Part shown: positions 1 to 5,553 of the stretch, one piece after another
How the letters are laid out: each line of letters begins with the position of its first letter
How positions within the stretch are numbered: position 1 is the first letter of the stretch
Source: an uncultured Candidatus Saccharibacteria bacterium
GTDB taxonomy: Bacteria; Patescibacteriota; Saccharimonadia; Saccharimonadales; Saccharimonadaceae
DNA length: 20,977 nucleotides
Direction of reading: 5' to 3'
Assembly: GCA_946187605.1 (NCBI GenBank)
Contig: CAMHRH010000005.1
Location: forward strand, 1 to 20,977
Notes under the pieces: model-generated
The model's database searches: none
Told to the model about the DNA's origin: nothing
Seen by the model: only the letters and a program-made list of their open reading frames with translations
Made by a program: the position numbers and the translations under genes

Positions 1-161
1 CGATCATTCAAGACCGCATCTTTATAATTCTGCGTTACTTCCAAAATTTTATCTGCATGCCCACCATATCCTGCCGTCAGATCCAAATAAGTTTCACCTT
101 GCTTGGGCTGCAACAATCGCAATACATCAGATAATAATACTGGAATATGAACTTCATTCAT
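1..161 (-). CDS. rsmH: RsmH, 16S rRNA m4C1402 methyltransferase (N-terminus only)
   Basis: This is the first 53 codons of a gene that continues past the left edge. The visible protein begins MNEVHIPVLLSDVLRLLQP and continues into YLDLTAGYGGHADKIL. That matches the RsmH/MraW opening, where HxPVLLxEVL is followed by the SAM-binding loop DxTxGxGGH. The family methylates N4 of C1402 in 16S rRNA, in the ribosomal decoding centre. The ATG at 161 is the only usable start, because the ATG eight bases upstream meets a stop after two codons. No mraZ gene lies upstream, although many bacteria have mraZ directly before rsmH. Instead a TATAAT box sits six bases before the ATG, so the mRNA may be leaderless. 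The family call is firm; the rest of the protein is not visible. Confidence 0.88.
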   Translation of the reverse strand, partial: MNEVHIPVLLSDVLRLLQPKQGETYLDLTAGYGGHADKILEVTQNYKDAVLND

Positions 162-167
162 TCCTTC

Positions 168-173
168 ATTATA
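168..173 (-). promoter_or_regulatory. -10 box of rsmH
   Basis: A perfect TATAAT reads leftwards and ends six bases before the rsmH ATG. Transcription would then start at or next to the A of the ATG. There is no clear -35; TAGATG lies 17 bp upstream, inside the left inverted-repeat arm. The GAAGG between box and ATG touches the start codon and is too close to act as a normal Shine-Dalgarno site. Confidence 0.55.
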
Positions 174-177
174 CTTC

Positions 178-429
178 GTTCAAACCCGTTCATCTAGAAA
201 TTTCAGGTTTTTGTGTTTTTTGATGTTTATTTTGTTCCTTAACACATATAAGAGTTCCATAACTGCCTGATGGCGTATAGCCAGCATATATGTTACGGAG
301 TTGAGAGACTTAATTTGTGTGAGGTGGAGTTATTTGTTTGGGAGGTGTGTATTTGTGTTAAAAGGGCATACGGTTTCTATTACGCGTATCCTAAACGCGC
401 CCAAAACTCCTAGATGACCGGGTTCGAAC
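178..429. repeat. 20-bp inverted repeat pair bounding a 252-bp segment
   Basis: The left arm 178-197 reads GTTCAAACCCGTTCATCTAG. The right arm 410-429, read on the minus strand, is GTTCGAACCCGGTCATCTAG, a match of 18/20. Weaker similarity continues about 10 bp further inward. No target-site duplication and no transposase are visible. Each arm read outwards gives TAGATG, 17 bp, then an AT-rich hexamer (TATAAT at rsmH, TAAATG on the other side), so the arms could be duplicated promoters or operators instead of transposon ends. Between them, 301-360 on the + strand has about 21 G and one C, opposite to the skew elsewhere in the window. Confidence 0.6.
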
Positions 430-935
430 ATTGTAAATGTACTTCAAAAATACACTATTTGCGCTTTGATAATCGAATAATTTGATAGCCCTGCGTCGAT
501 TGGGAATTGCTGTCAGTCGTAGTTTTCATTGATCCTAATCGTATATATAGTTATTTTTGTTTTTTCGTGGTTTTTATTTTTTTGTTTCCACTTGTCCTTA
601 GTTTAAGCAAGTTTTTAGAGTTTTTCAAGCCTATTTTTGGCAATATTTTTACACAATAACGTGGAAAACTAGCAAGATAACAGAGGTAAAACCGAACAAA
701 TAATTATTCCTATTTTATGTTTTCCACAGTTGAAAATATTAATAATTATTCTAAAATATCCGAACATCACAGCTATTGACAAAATTGGCGTTTATTTTAA
801 AATAGTCTACTTCCCTCCTATTGACAACTCCAATATTCATTATCTGCCATATAATCCGTCACCTTCCCTGCCTCCAACAAAAAAAGGCAGGATTCATCTG
901 ATAACCATGCCAATTTGCATCAAATGTCTTTTTTG
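181..935. other. Long AT-rich intergenic region without a convincing gene
   Basis: No long open frame here looks coding. The region holds the inverted-repeat segment (to 429) and a T/G-rich stretch at 301-360. A 24-codon minus-strand frame at 455-529 starts MKTTTDSNSQ; it has a TATATA box upstream but no good ribosome site. Four DnaA-box-like 9-mers lie at 583-591, 647-655, 660-668 (minus) and 720-728 (TTTTCCACA). A CCTGCC/GGCAGG hairpin lies near 868-893, downstream of the membrane-protein gene, but without a proper U tract after it. I looked for tmRNA, RNase P RNA, SRP RNA and CRISPR signatures and recognised none. The 69-codon plus frame at 730-939 has no ribosome site and no protein-like pattern. 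Confidence 0.6.
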
Positions 936-1547
936 TTAAATATGTAGCGATACACACACCATCTCGCCGACCGGCGGCGTCATAATAATATATGTTTCGC
1001 CTTTTGTTGGCGTTGCGAAACCATTCTCGTGTATATTATCCAGGCGTAATGTCATATCTACATCACCGCCATCATCTATAATTACTTTACGAAAATACAC
1101 GTCACACCAGGGCTCCGACGGTCGCTCGCTTGTCCAAGTCATCTCAACTCGCTCACAATGAACTATCTCCGGCCAATAGTGGAATTCACCAATCGCCAGA
1201 GTACCCGTCCGAATAAACGCCGTCATCCCGGCAAGCCATACCGCCGCCCTGATAGTCGAAGCAGAAATAATAGTTCCTAACATCAGAGCCGTTCCTCCGA
1301 TGAAAAGACCTGCTATAAGCGTCAACAAAACGCGACATTGGATATTTAGAGCTACCGCGCGACGCGCGACCGATTCGTCGACAGCATCCGGCTTCTCAGA
1401 ATTTGCCCAAATATACCCCATCGCAACACTTACAGAGTAGTTGCAAAATACCTTCTCTATTAGTATTACAAGAATCAGACCCGTCAAGATAAAACCAAAA
1501 ACCATCACGATCGCTATTAGCGCTATCGACGCCAGAACATTAACCAT
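936..1547 (-). CDS. Hypothetical membrane protein, about three TM segments
   Basis: The product is 203 residues. Hydrophobic segments lie near residues 5-30, 72-92 and 96-116, followed by a soluble C-terminal half of about 85 residues. That half contains several cysteines and a short beta-rich stretch. I do not recognise the family. Two in-frame ATGs exist, at 1553 and 1547. The AGAGGGGG tract ends only one base before the first but seven bases before the second, so 1547 is the better start. A possible 20-codon peptide gene ends 24 bp upstream and probably shares the transcript. No intrinsic terminator is clear after the TAA stop. The gene is probably real given its ribosome site and coherent membrane pattern, but its role is unknown. 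Confidence 0.7.
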   Translation of the reverse strand: MVNVLASIALIAIVMVFGFILTGLILVILIEKVFCNYSVSVAMGYIWANSEKPDAVDESVARRAVALNIQCRVLLTLIAGLFIGGTALMLGTIISASTIRAAVWLAGMTAFIRTGTLAIGEFHYWPEIVHCERVEMTWTSERPSEPWCDVYFRKVIIDDGGDVDMTLRLDNIHENGFATPTKGETYIIMTPPVGEMVCVSLHI

Positions 1548-1571
1548 ATACATACCCCCTCTCAGTCATAA

Positions 1572-1634
1572 TTATTCCAGACCGCCACGCCTGCGCAAAC
1601 GAAAAAAGACAAACACTATAAAGTACCAACACAT
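1572..1634 (-). CDS. Possible 20-residue membrane peptide
   Basis: A 20-codon frame beginning MCWYFIVFVFFRLRR ends in TAA. It is preceded by GGAGGGGG (1640-1647), whose GGAGG core is eight bases before the ATG, one of the best ribosome sites in the window. The peptide is a short hydrophobic run followed by arginines, a pattern common in small membrane peptides. It lies 24 bp upstream of the membrane-protein gene and downstream of a good promoter, so it could be a small gene in its own right or a leader peptide controlling the next gene. No homologue is recognised; the call rests on the ribosome site, composition and position. Confidence 0.4.
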   Translation of the reverse strand: MCWYFIVFVFFRLRRRGGLE

Positions 1635-1679
1635 AGACACCCCCTCCGTTTATAATTAACCCGTGTTATTGGCACATAT

Positions 1680-1708
1680 ATTATGCCTTCTGCGGTTATT
1701 TTTTGCAA
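1680..1708 (-). promoter_or_regulatory. Promoter of the small peptide / membrane protein pair
   Basis: On the minus strand TTGCAA (1703-1708), a 17-bp spacer and CATAAT (1680-1685) form a good housekeeping promoter. Transcription would begin near 1673, leaving about 40 nt of leader that includes the GGAGGGGG ribosome site. Confidence 0.55.
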
Positions 1709-1716
1709 GCATAACC

Positions 1717-1751
1717 AAAAAAGATTGAACAAATATTTTGTTCAATCTTTT
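1717..1751 (-). terminator. Intrinsic terminator of typA
   Basis: A 12-bp perfect stem pairs 1719-1730 with 1740-1751 around a nine-base loop. On the minus strand it runs directly into six T residues (1717-1722), just after the typA stop. The sequence is nearly symmetrical, but the T run after the stem favours the minus strand. Confidence 0.9.
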
Positions 1752-1758
1752 ACCATAT

Positions 1759-3579
1759 CTAATTCATATGGTTTCGCGCACGCTTGCGCATCGTCGGGTT
1801 CAATTCCTTCTTGCGTAAACGCAACGACTTCGGCGTCACTTCGAGCAGCTCATCTTCCATTAGGAAATCTAAACATTGCTCCAGAGATAGTTGTGTATGT
1901 GGCGTCAACTGAATCGCACCATCCGAGGCATGTGTACGCATATTTGTAAGCTGTTTCTCGCGACAAACATTTATATCTAGCTCGTCTTTCTTTGAAAGCC
2001 CAACAATCATGCCCTGATATACATCAACTTGAGGCGGAATATATAACACTCCGCGCGCCTGCGCCGCATCAAGCGCATAGGCTGTGCTCTGGCCTGCCTC
2101 TGAAGCCACCAAAGCGCCATTACGCTCCTGACTATAATGCGAAGTAACCGGCTGATAGCCCTTTGGTAAAGTATTCATAATCGCCGTACCCTTAGTGCCG
2201 GTCAATAAATTATTGCGAAGCCCAATCAAAGCCGCAGTTGTAATCGTATAGACAAAACGCGTACTTCCGGACGTCGTCATTTCTTGCGAGACTAGTTCCG
2301 CTTTGCGCACGCCAAGTTCCTGTGATACTGCGCCAACATACTCCGGAGAGACCTCAATCGTAAGTTCCTCAACTGGCTCCATTTCTTTGCCATCAACCGT
2401 CTTATAAACAACCTCTGGGCGACCGACCTCAAGTTCATAACCTTCTCGACGCATTGTCTCAATCAGCACCGATAGATGTAGCTCGCCGCGGCCAGACACC
2501 TTATAGCCAAGCCCCTGCGGCTCCAAACGCAACGCAATATTCGTCTCGAGCTCCTTCTGCAAACGATCGCCAATCTGACGCGAAGTCGTAAATTCGCCCT
2601 CACGTCCCTTCAGCGGCGACGTATTTGGCCCAATATAAATGCTCAACGTCGGCGCCTCAAGTTCAATCGTCGGCAAAGCCTCCGGATTATCCCCAGTCGC
2701 TATCGTATCGCCAATACTAGCAACGCCAACACCAGCCAAGGCTACAATGTCGCCCGCTATCGCCTCGTTCACTTCTTCGCGCCCCAAGCCGCGATACGTA
2801 TACAAACTGTCGATTTTCGCCTTTGCGGTCTCGCCGTTCGTCTTCATGACCATAACAGGCTCATTCTTCTTCAATTTGCCGCGAAAAATCTTACCAATCG
2901 CATATTTGCCCAAATAGCTATCAGCCGCAAGCGCCGCAACAAGAAGTTGCGCACCTTTAGAGCCATCCGGATCTACTTGTGGTTCTGGTATTTCATTAAT
3001 AATTGCGTCAAAAATCACATGCAAATCGTTATCTAACTCTGGCGACTTGCCCGCTTTACCATCGCGCGCAATAGCATAATAAATTGGATACTTTAACTGA
3101 TCCTCGTTCGTCGCTAGCTCAAGGAATAAATCCGCAACCTCATCTTCAACTTCACCAAGACGAGCTGCCGGCTTGTCGATTTTATTAATCACTACAATCG
3201 GAGTCAAATTCAGCTCCAAAGCCTTTTGGAGTACAAACTTCGTCTGCGGCATCGGTCCTTCCTGCGCATCGACAATCAACAATACGCCGTCCGCCATATT
3301 GAGCGTGCGTTCAACCTCGCCCGAGAAATCAGCATGTCCTGGCGTATCAATAATATTAATCTTATAGCCACCATAGAATACCGCTGTCTGCTTTGCGGTA
3401 ATCGTAATACCGCGCTCATGTTCCTGATCGCCAGAGTCCATAATGAGCGTCTGTCCCATCTCTGCCTGATTTTCACGGAAAGTATTGCTCTGCTTGAGAA
3501 GCGCATCAACAAGCGTAGTTTTGCCATGGTCGACGTGCGCTATAATTGCAACGTTCCTAATTTTACTTTTGTCGTTCAT
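1759..3579 (-). CDS. typA: TypA/BipA ribosome-binding GTPase
   Basis: At 606 residues this is the normal length for TypA/BipA. The GTPase motifs are all present: AHVDHGKT at 14-21 (P-loop), RGITI at 56-60 (switch I), DTPGH at 78-82 (switch II) and NKID at 132-135. EF-G-like domains and the family-specific C-terminal region follow. The family binds the 70S ribosome near the factor site and acts in ribosome assembly and in stress or low-temperature adaptation. The ATG at 3579 has AAAGGG five bases before it. The gene stands alone: a strong terminator follows, and a structured leader of about 140 nt separates it from the tRNA-Val terminator upstream. No clear promoter was found; TTGACA at 3708-3713 has no matching -10. 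Confidence 0.97.
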   Translation of the reverse strand: MNDKSKIRNVAIIAHVDHGKTTLVDALLKQSNTFRENQAEMGQTLIMDSGDQEHERGITITAKQTAVFYGGYKINIIDTPGHADFSGEVERTLNMADGVLLIVDAQEGPMPQTKFVLQKALELNLTPIVVINKIDKPAARLGEVEDEVADLFLELATNEDQLKYPIYYAIARDGKAGKSPELDNDLHVIFDAIINEIPEPQVDPDGSKGAQLLVAALAADSYLGKYAIGKIFRGKLKKNEPVMVMKTNGETAKAKIDSLYTYRGLGREEVNEAIAGDIVALAGVGVASIGDTIATGDNPEALPTIELEAPTLSIYIGPNTSPLKGREGEFTTSRQIGDRLQKELETNIALRLEPQGLGYKVSGRGELHLSVLIETMRREGYELEVGRPEVVYKTVDGKEMEPVEELTIEVSPEYVGAVSQELGVRKAELVSQEMTTSGSTRFVYTITTAALIGLRNNLLTGTKGTAIMNTLPKGYQPVTSHYSQERNGALVASEAGQSTAYALDAAQARGVLYIPPQVDVYQGMIVGLSKKDELDINVCREKQLTNMRTHASDGAIQLTPHTQLSLEQCLDFLMEDELLEVTPKSLRLRKKELNPTMRKRARNHMN

Positions 3580-3593
3580 ATTCGCCCTTTACC

Positions 3594-3640
3594 CCCATCG
3601 GGGTTATTATTGTTGCCGATTCGCCTTCAATGCTGAAGGC
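3594..3640 (-). promoter_or_regulatory. Two hairpins in the typA leader
   Basis: Two perfect small hairpins lie between the likely transcript start and the typA ATG. GCCTTCA/TGAAGGC (3623-3640) has a four-base loop; CCCC/GGGG (3594-3604) has a three-base loop. The second lies four bases upstream of the AAAGGG ribosome site and could affect access to it. A role in control of typA is inference. Confidence 0.4.
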
Positions 3641-3715
3641 TCTCCTGGAAGATAAAATTGTCTAGGTTGGTATTCTCTCCTTAACCTGCACGGCTTACTG
3701 ACCGAGCAATGTCAA

Positions 3716-3741
3716 GAAAAAATGCCAATATAGGCAATTTT
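3716..3741 (-). terminator. Terminator after tRNA-Val
   Basis: On the minus strand a short TGCC/GGCA hairpin (3723-3726 with 3733-3736) is flanked by A and T runs that lengthen it past one mismatch, then six T residues (3717-3722). It starts about 12 bases after the tRNA-Val CCA. A near copy follows tRNA-Leu(GAG) at 5375-5399. Confidence 0.7.
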
Positions 3742-3752
3742 AATCCCCAGAA

Positions 3753-3829
3753 TGGTGGGCGGTATAGGATTCGAACCTATGACCTCTTCTACGTCAAAGA
3801 AACGCTCTAGCCAACTGAGCTAACCGCCC
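3753..3829 (-). tRNA. tRNA-Val (anticodon GAC)
   Basis: A full cloverleaf can be drawn. The acceptor GGGCGGT pairs with ACCGCCC, and the D arm is GCTC/GAGC. The anticodon stem TTTCT/AGAAG encloses loop TTGACGT, giving anticodon GAC. The T arm ATAGG/CCTAT encloses TTCGAAT. The discriminator is A and CCA is encoded in the DNA (3753-3755). It follows tRNA-Lys by five bases and shares its promoter. Confidence 0.96.
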
Positions 3830-3834
3830 ATTAA

Positions 3835-3911
3835 TGGTGAGTCCGGTGAGACTTGAACTCACGACACCCTGCTTAAAAGGCAGGTGCTCTAACCAGCTGA
3901 GCTACGGACCC
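3835..3911 (-). tRNA. tRNA-Lys (anticodon TTT)
   Basis: The acceptor GGGTCCG pairs with CGGACTC, including one G-U pair. The anticodon stem CCTGC/GCAGG encloses loop CTTTTAA, giving anticodon TTT. The T arm GTGAG/CTCAC encloses TTCAAGT. The discriminator is A and CCA is encoded (3835-3837). It is first in a two-tRNA transcript with tRNA-Val and has its own promoter 12 bp upstream. Confidence 0.96.
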
Positions 3912-3922
3912 TTACCTGAACC

Positions 3923-3951
3923 ATTCTATACCAATTTCGGCAAAAATGCAA
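3923..3951 (-). promoter_or_regulatory. Promoter of the tRNA-Lys/tRNA-Val transcript
   Basis: On the minus strand TTGCAT (3946-3951), a 17-bp spacer and TAGAAT (3923-3928) lie 12 bp before the tRNA-Lys 5' end. TGGTATAGA overlaps as an alternative extended -10. The -35 directly abuts a 16-bp perfect palindrome. Confidence 0.7.
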
Positions 3952-3967
3952 GCTTAGGCGCCTAAGC
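3952..3967. repeat. 16-bp perfect palindrome GCTTAGGCGCCTAAGC
   Basis: The palindrome lies between the stop of the surface-protein gene and the -35 of the tRNA promoter. As RNA it would form a six-bp stem with a GCGC loop, followed on the minus strand by TTGCATTTTT. It could therefore be the terminator of the surface-protein gene. As DNA its perfect symmetry also suits a dimeric regulator next to the tRNA -35. Confidence 0.55.
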
Positions 3968-4002
3968 ATCAAGCTATACGCCCCAGCAAAATTATTTTAT
4001 TC

Positions 4003-5223
4003 CTACATTATCTTTTTAACTTGCCGCCTAGCCACCGGCTTCTTACCGTCGGACACCTTTATCGAAATTGCCTTCCCCGCTACCGCAGGTTTTGTCGCTA
4101 CACGTTTTATAGGTTGACGCGGCGCAATCTTCGTTGCTTTAGCTACATTTACGGCCATATCCTCATTTTCGACGTCCTTAGCTGCATTTTCCTCTTCAAT
4201 TGCCTCTTCTTCAGCGGCCTCAATCTTCTCAATCTCCGCCTTACGCGCCTTACGCTCTTCTTTCTCTAATTTATCCGAGCTACCACTGTGCTTCTTCTTA
4301 GTTTTAATCACAATAACTAATATAATGATCAATAAGATAACTCCGCCTGCAGCTACAAGCCCCCACCAAGGCAAATTAATTACCGTACGCGTCAGTAGCG
4401 ACTCAACAATGCGCCCTTCCGAATTTACAAAAGTCGCACGTTGCTCGACAGAATATATGCCAAAACCAATCACTTCACTAGTCGAAAAATCTATCTGTTT
4501 ACCTGGGAAGACCTCTCCGGAATCTACCTTCACTGTCGTCCAGTCACTGCCAAAAACACTCTTAGCCTTCAATTCATAACGCGATTCAAAGCCAGATGTA
4601 CCGGTATTTTTAATCGTCACACGCCCAACTATATTCTCACCAACATGAATCGGATCAATCCATGCATCCATCGCTTCGCTCTCGTATTTCGCATTTTCAC
4701 CGGATATCTCCAGTTTAACCACCGCGACATCGGAATGCCCATTCGAATCCCTTAAAACCACGTTGGCATATTGCGCTCCAACCGCCGCATCCGCCGGAAT
4801 CACTGCGCGAATACTAACCGACTTTTTATCCATAGATGGAATATTAAAATGCGAGACGCCGCCCACAAATACTAGCCAATCTGATAATTTCGCATTCTCC
4901 TCATTGACATCAGTATTCTTCACAATCTCCGCATCGATAATTACGTCCGAAACAGTATTATTAAGAACTTCGATCTCTTTCGTGTAGCTGCGGTCTAGCT
5001 CCGTCGCTCTACCAAAATCTACCAACTTCTCGACAGTAAAATACTCTTGAAGCTCAGTTGTATGCTCGCCCTCTTCTTCGCTATCCAAGATACAATTCGT
5101 TGCTCCATCCGTCGTTCCGTCACCATTGATGCAAGCACTCGCAATCGGCGAAAAAACCAATGATAACAAAAACACACTCGCAAGTGAAAGCGTTAAGCCT
5201 ACTTTAGCCCAATTTTTTTTCAT
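4003..5223 (-). CDS. Secreted, membrane-anchored DUF916-like surface protein
   Basis: The protein has 406 residues from the chosen start. It opens with a classical Sec signal peptide (basic MKKNWAK, hydrophobic core, cleavage near ASA at 28-30). An all-beta ectodomain of about 250 residues follows; its two Ig-like halves recall the DUF916/WxL-associated family. A TM segment at about 288-306 is followed by KTKKK as a stop-transfer signal. The cytoplasmic tail of about 95 residues is a charged Glu/Ala/Lys helix ending in a basic region. The ectodomain has exactly two cysteines, at 31 and 44, near its N-terminus. A GTG at 5232 would add three residues, but AAGG lies ten bases before the ATG at 5223, giving a normal signal peptide. 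It is expressed alone from its own promoter. Family assignment is by fold-like pattern only. Confidence 0.75.
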   Translation of the reverse strand: MKKNWAKVGLTLSLASVFLLSLVFSPIASACINGDGTTDGATNCILDSEEEGEHTTELQEYFTVEKLVDFGRATELDRSYTKEIEVLNNTVSDVIIDAEIVKNTDVNEENAKLSDWLVFVGGVSHFNIPSMDKKSVSIRAVIPADAAVGAQYANVVLRDSNGHSDVAVVKLEISGENAKYESEAMDAWIDPIHVGENIVGRVTIKNTGTSGFESRYELKAKSVFGSDWTTVKVDSGEVFPGKQIDFSTSEVIGFGIYSVEQRATFVNSEGRIVESLLTRTVINLPWWGLVAAGGVILLIIILVIVIKTKKKHSGSSDKLEKEERKARKAEIEKIEAAEEEAIEEENAAKDVENEDMAVNVAKATKIAPRQPIKRVATKPAVAGKAISIKVSDGKKPVARRQVKKIM

Positions 5224-5248
5224 ACTCCTCACACCTTAATCTAATATC

Positions 5249-5277
5249 ATTTTAATACCATAAGCCTTTTTGGGCAA
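5249..5277 (-). promoter_or_regulatory. Promoter of the DUF916-like gene
   Basis: On the minus strand TTGCCC (5272-5277), a 17-bp spacer and TAAAAT (5249-5254) lie 25 bp before the ATG, leaving room for the AAGG ribosome site. Confidence 0.55.
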
Positions 5278-5374
5278 GCAAACAAAACTAGAATGCAAAA
5301 GATGATTGAAGATTAGAATGACGTAGATTAGTTTTTCTCTGCGTGAATGCGGTTTTCGGCTAAACGACGACAAG

Positions 5375-5399
5375 AAAAAATGCCCAAATAGGCAATTTT
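5375..5399 (-). terminator. Terminator after tRNA-Leu(GAG)
   Basis: A TGCC/GGCA hairpin (5381-5384 with 5391-5394) is followed on the minus strand by six T residues. The 33-bp block 5369-5401 matches 30/33 with 3711-3743 after tRNA-Val, so both tRNA units use copies of one terminator. Confidence 0.7.
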
Positions 5400-5409
5400 A
5401 ACTTCAGTA

Positions 5410-5500
5410 TGGTGCGCCCGACTAGACTCGAACTAGCACAGCCGTTTGAATAGCCACTAGCACCTCAAGCTAGCGTGTCTACCAATTCCACCACGGGCGC
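5410..5500 (-). tRNA. tRNA-Leu (anticodon GAG)
   Basis: This is a class II tRNA with a long variable arm. The acceptor GCGCCCG pairs with CGGGCGC. The anticodon stem CTAGC/GCTAG encloses TTGAGGT, giving anticodon GAG. The T arm encloses TTCGAGT. The discriminator is A and CCA is encoded (5410-5412). It stands alone with a strong promoter and a terminator. Confidence 0.96.
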
Positions 5501-5511
5501 ACGATACCTAA

Positions 5512-5540
5512 ATTATAGCACAACCCTTCCCCGCTCACAA
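5512..5540 (-). promoter_or_regulatory. Promoter of tRNA-Leu(GAG)
   Basis: On the minus strand TTGTGA (5535-5540), 17 bp and TATAAT (5512-5517), preceded by TGC, form an extended -10 promoter. It is the strongest-looking one in the window and ends 11 bp before the tRNA 5' end. Confidence 0.85.
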
Positions 5541-5553
5541 GCACAAGCTAAAC

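Noticed and set aside
411..432. GACCGGGTTCGAAC resembles the T arm of a tRNA
   Set aside because: The bases after the loop do not pair with those before it on either strand, and no acceptor or anticodon arm can be drawn.
868..893. CCTGCC/GGCAGG hairpin as terminator of the membrane-protein gene
   Set aside because: The T run lies in the loop and not after the stem, so it is not a standard intrinsic terminator.
181..935. Chromosomal replication origin
   Set aside because: Box-like sites exist, but C exceeds G on the + strand both in 1-60 and in blocks to the right, genes do not diverge here, and no origin-linked genes are present.
730..939. 69-codon plus-strand frame
   Set aside because: No ribosome site or protein-like pattern; it lies in AT-rich DNA over the 3' side of the membrane-protein gene.
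1548..1553. ATG at 1553 as start of the membrane-protein gene
   Set aside because: The purine-rich ribosome site ends one base before it, too close to work; 1547 has normal spacing.
3685..3713. TTGACA as -35 of a typA promoter
   Set aside because: The hexamer is perfect, but no -10-like sequence lies 15-19 bp downstream on the minus strand.
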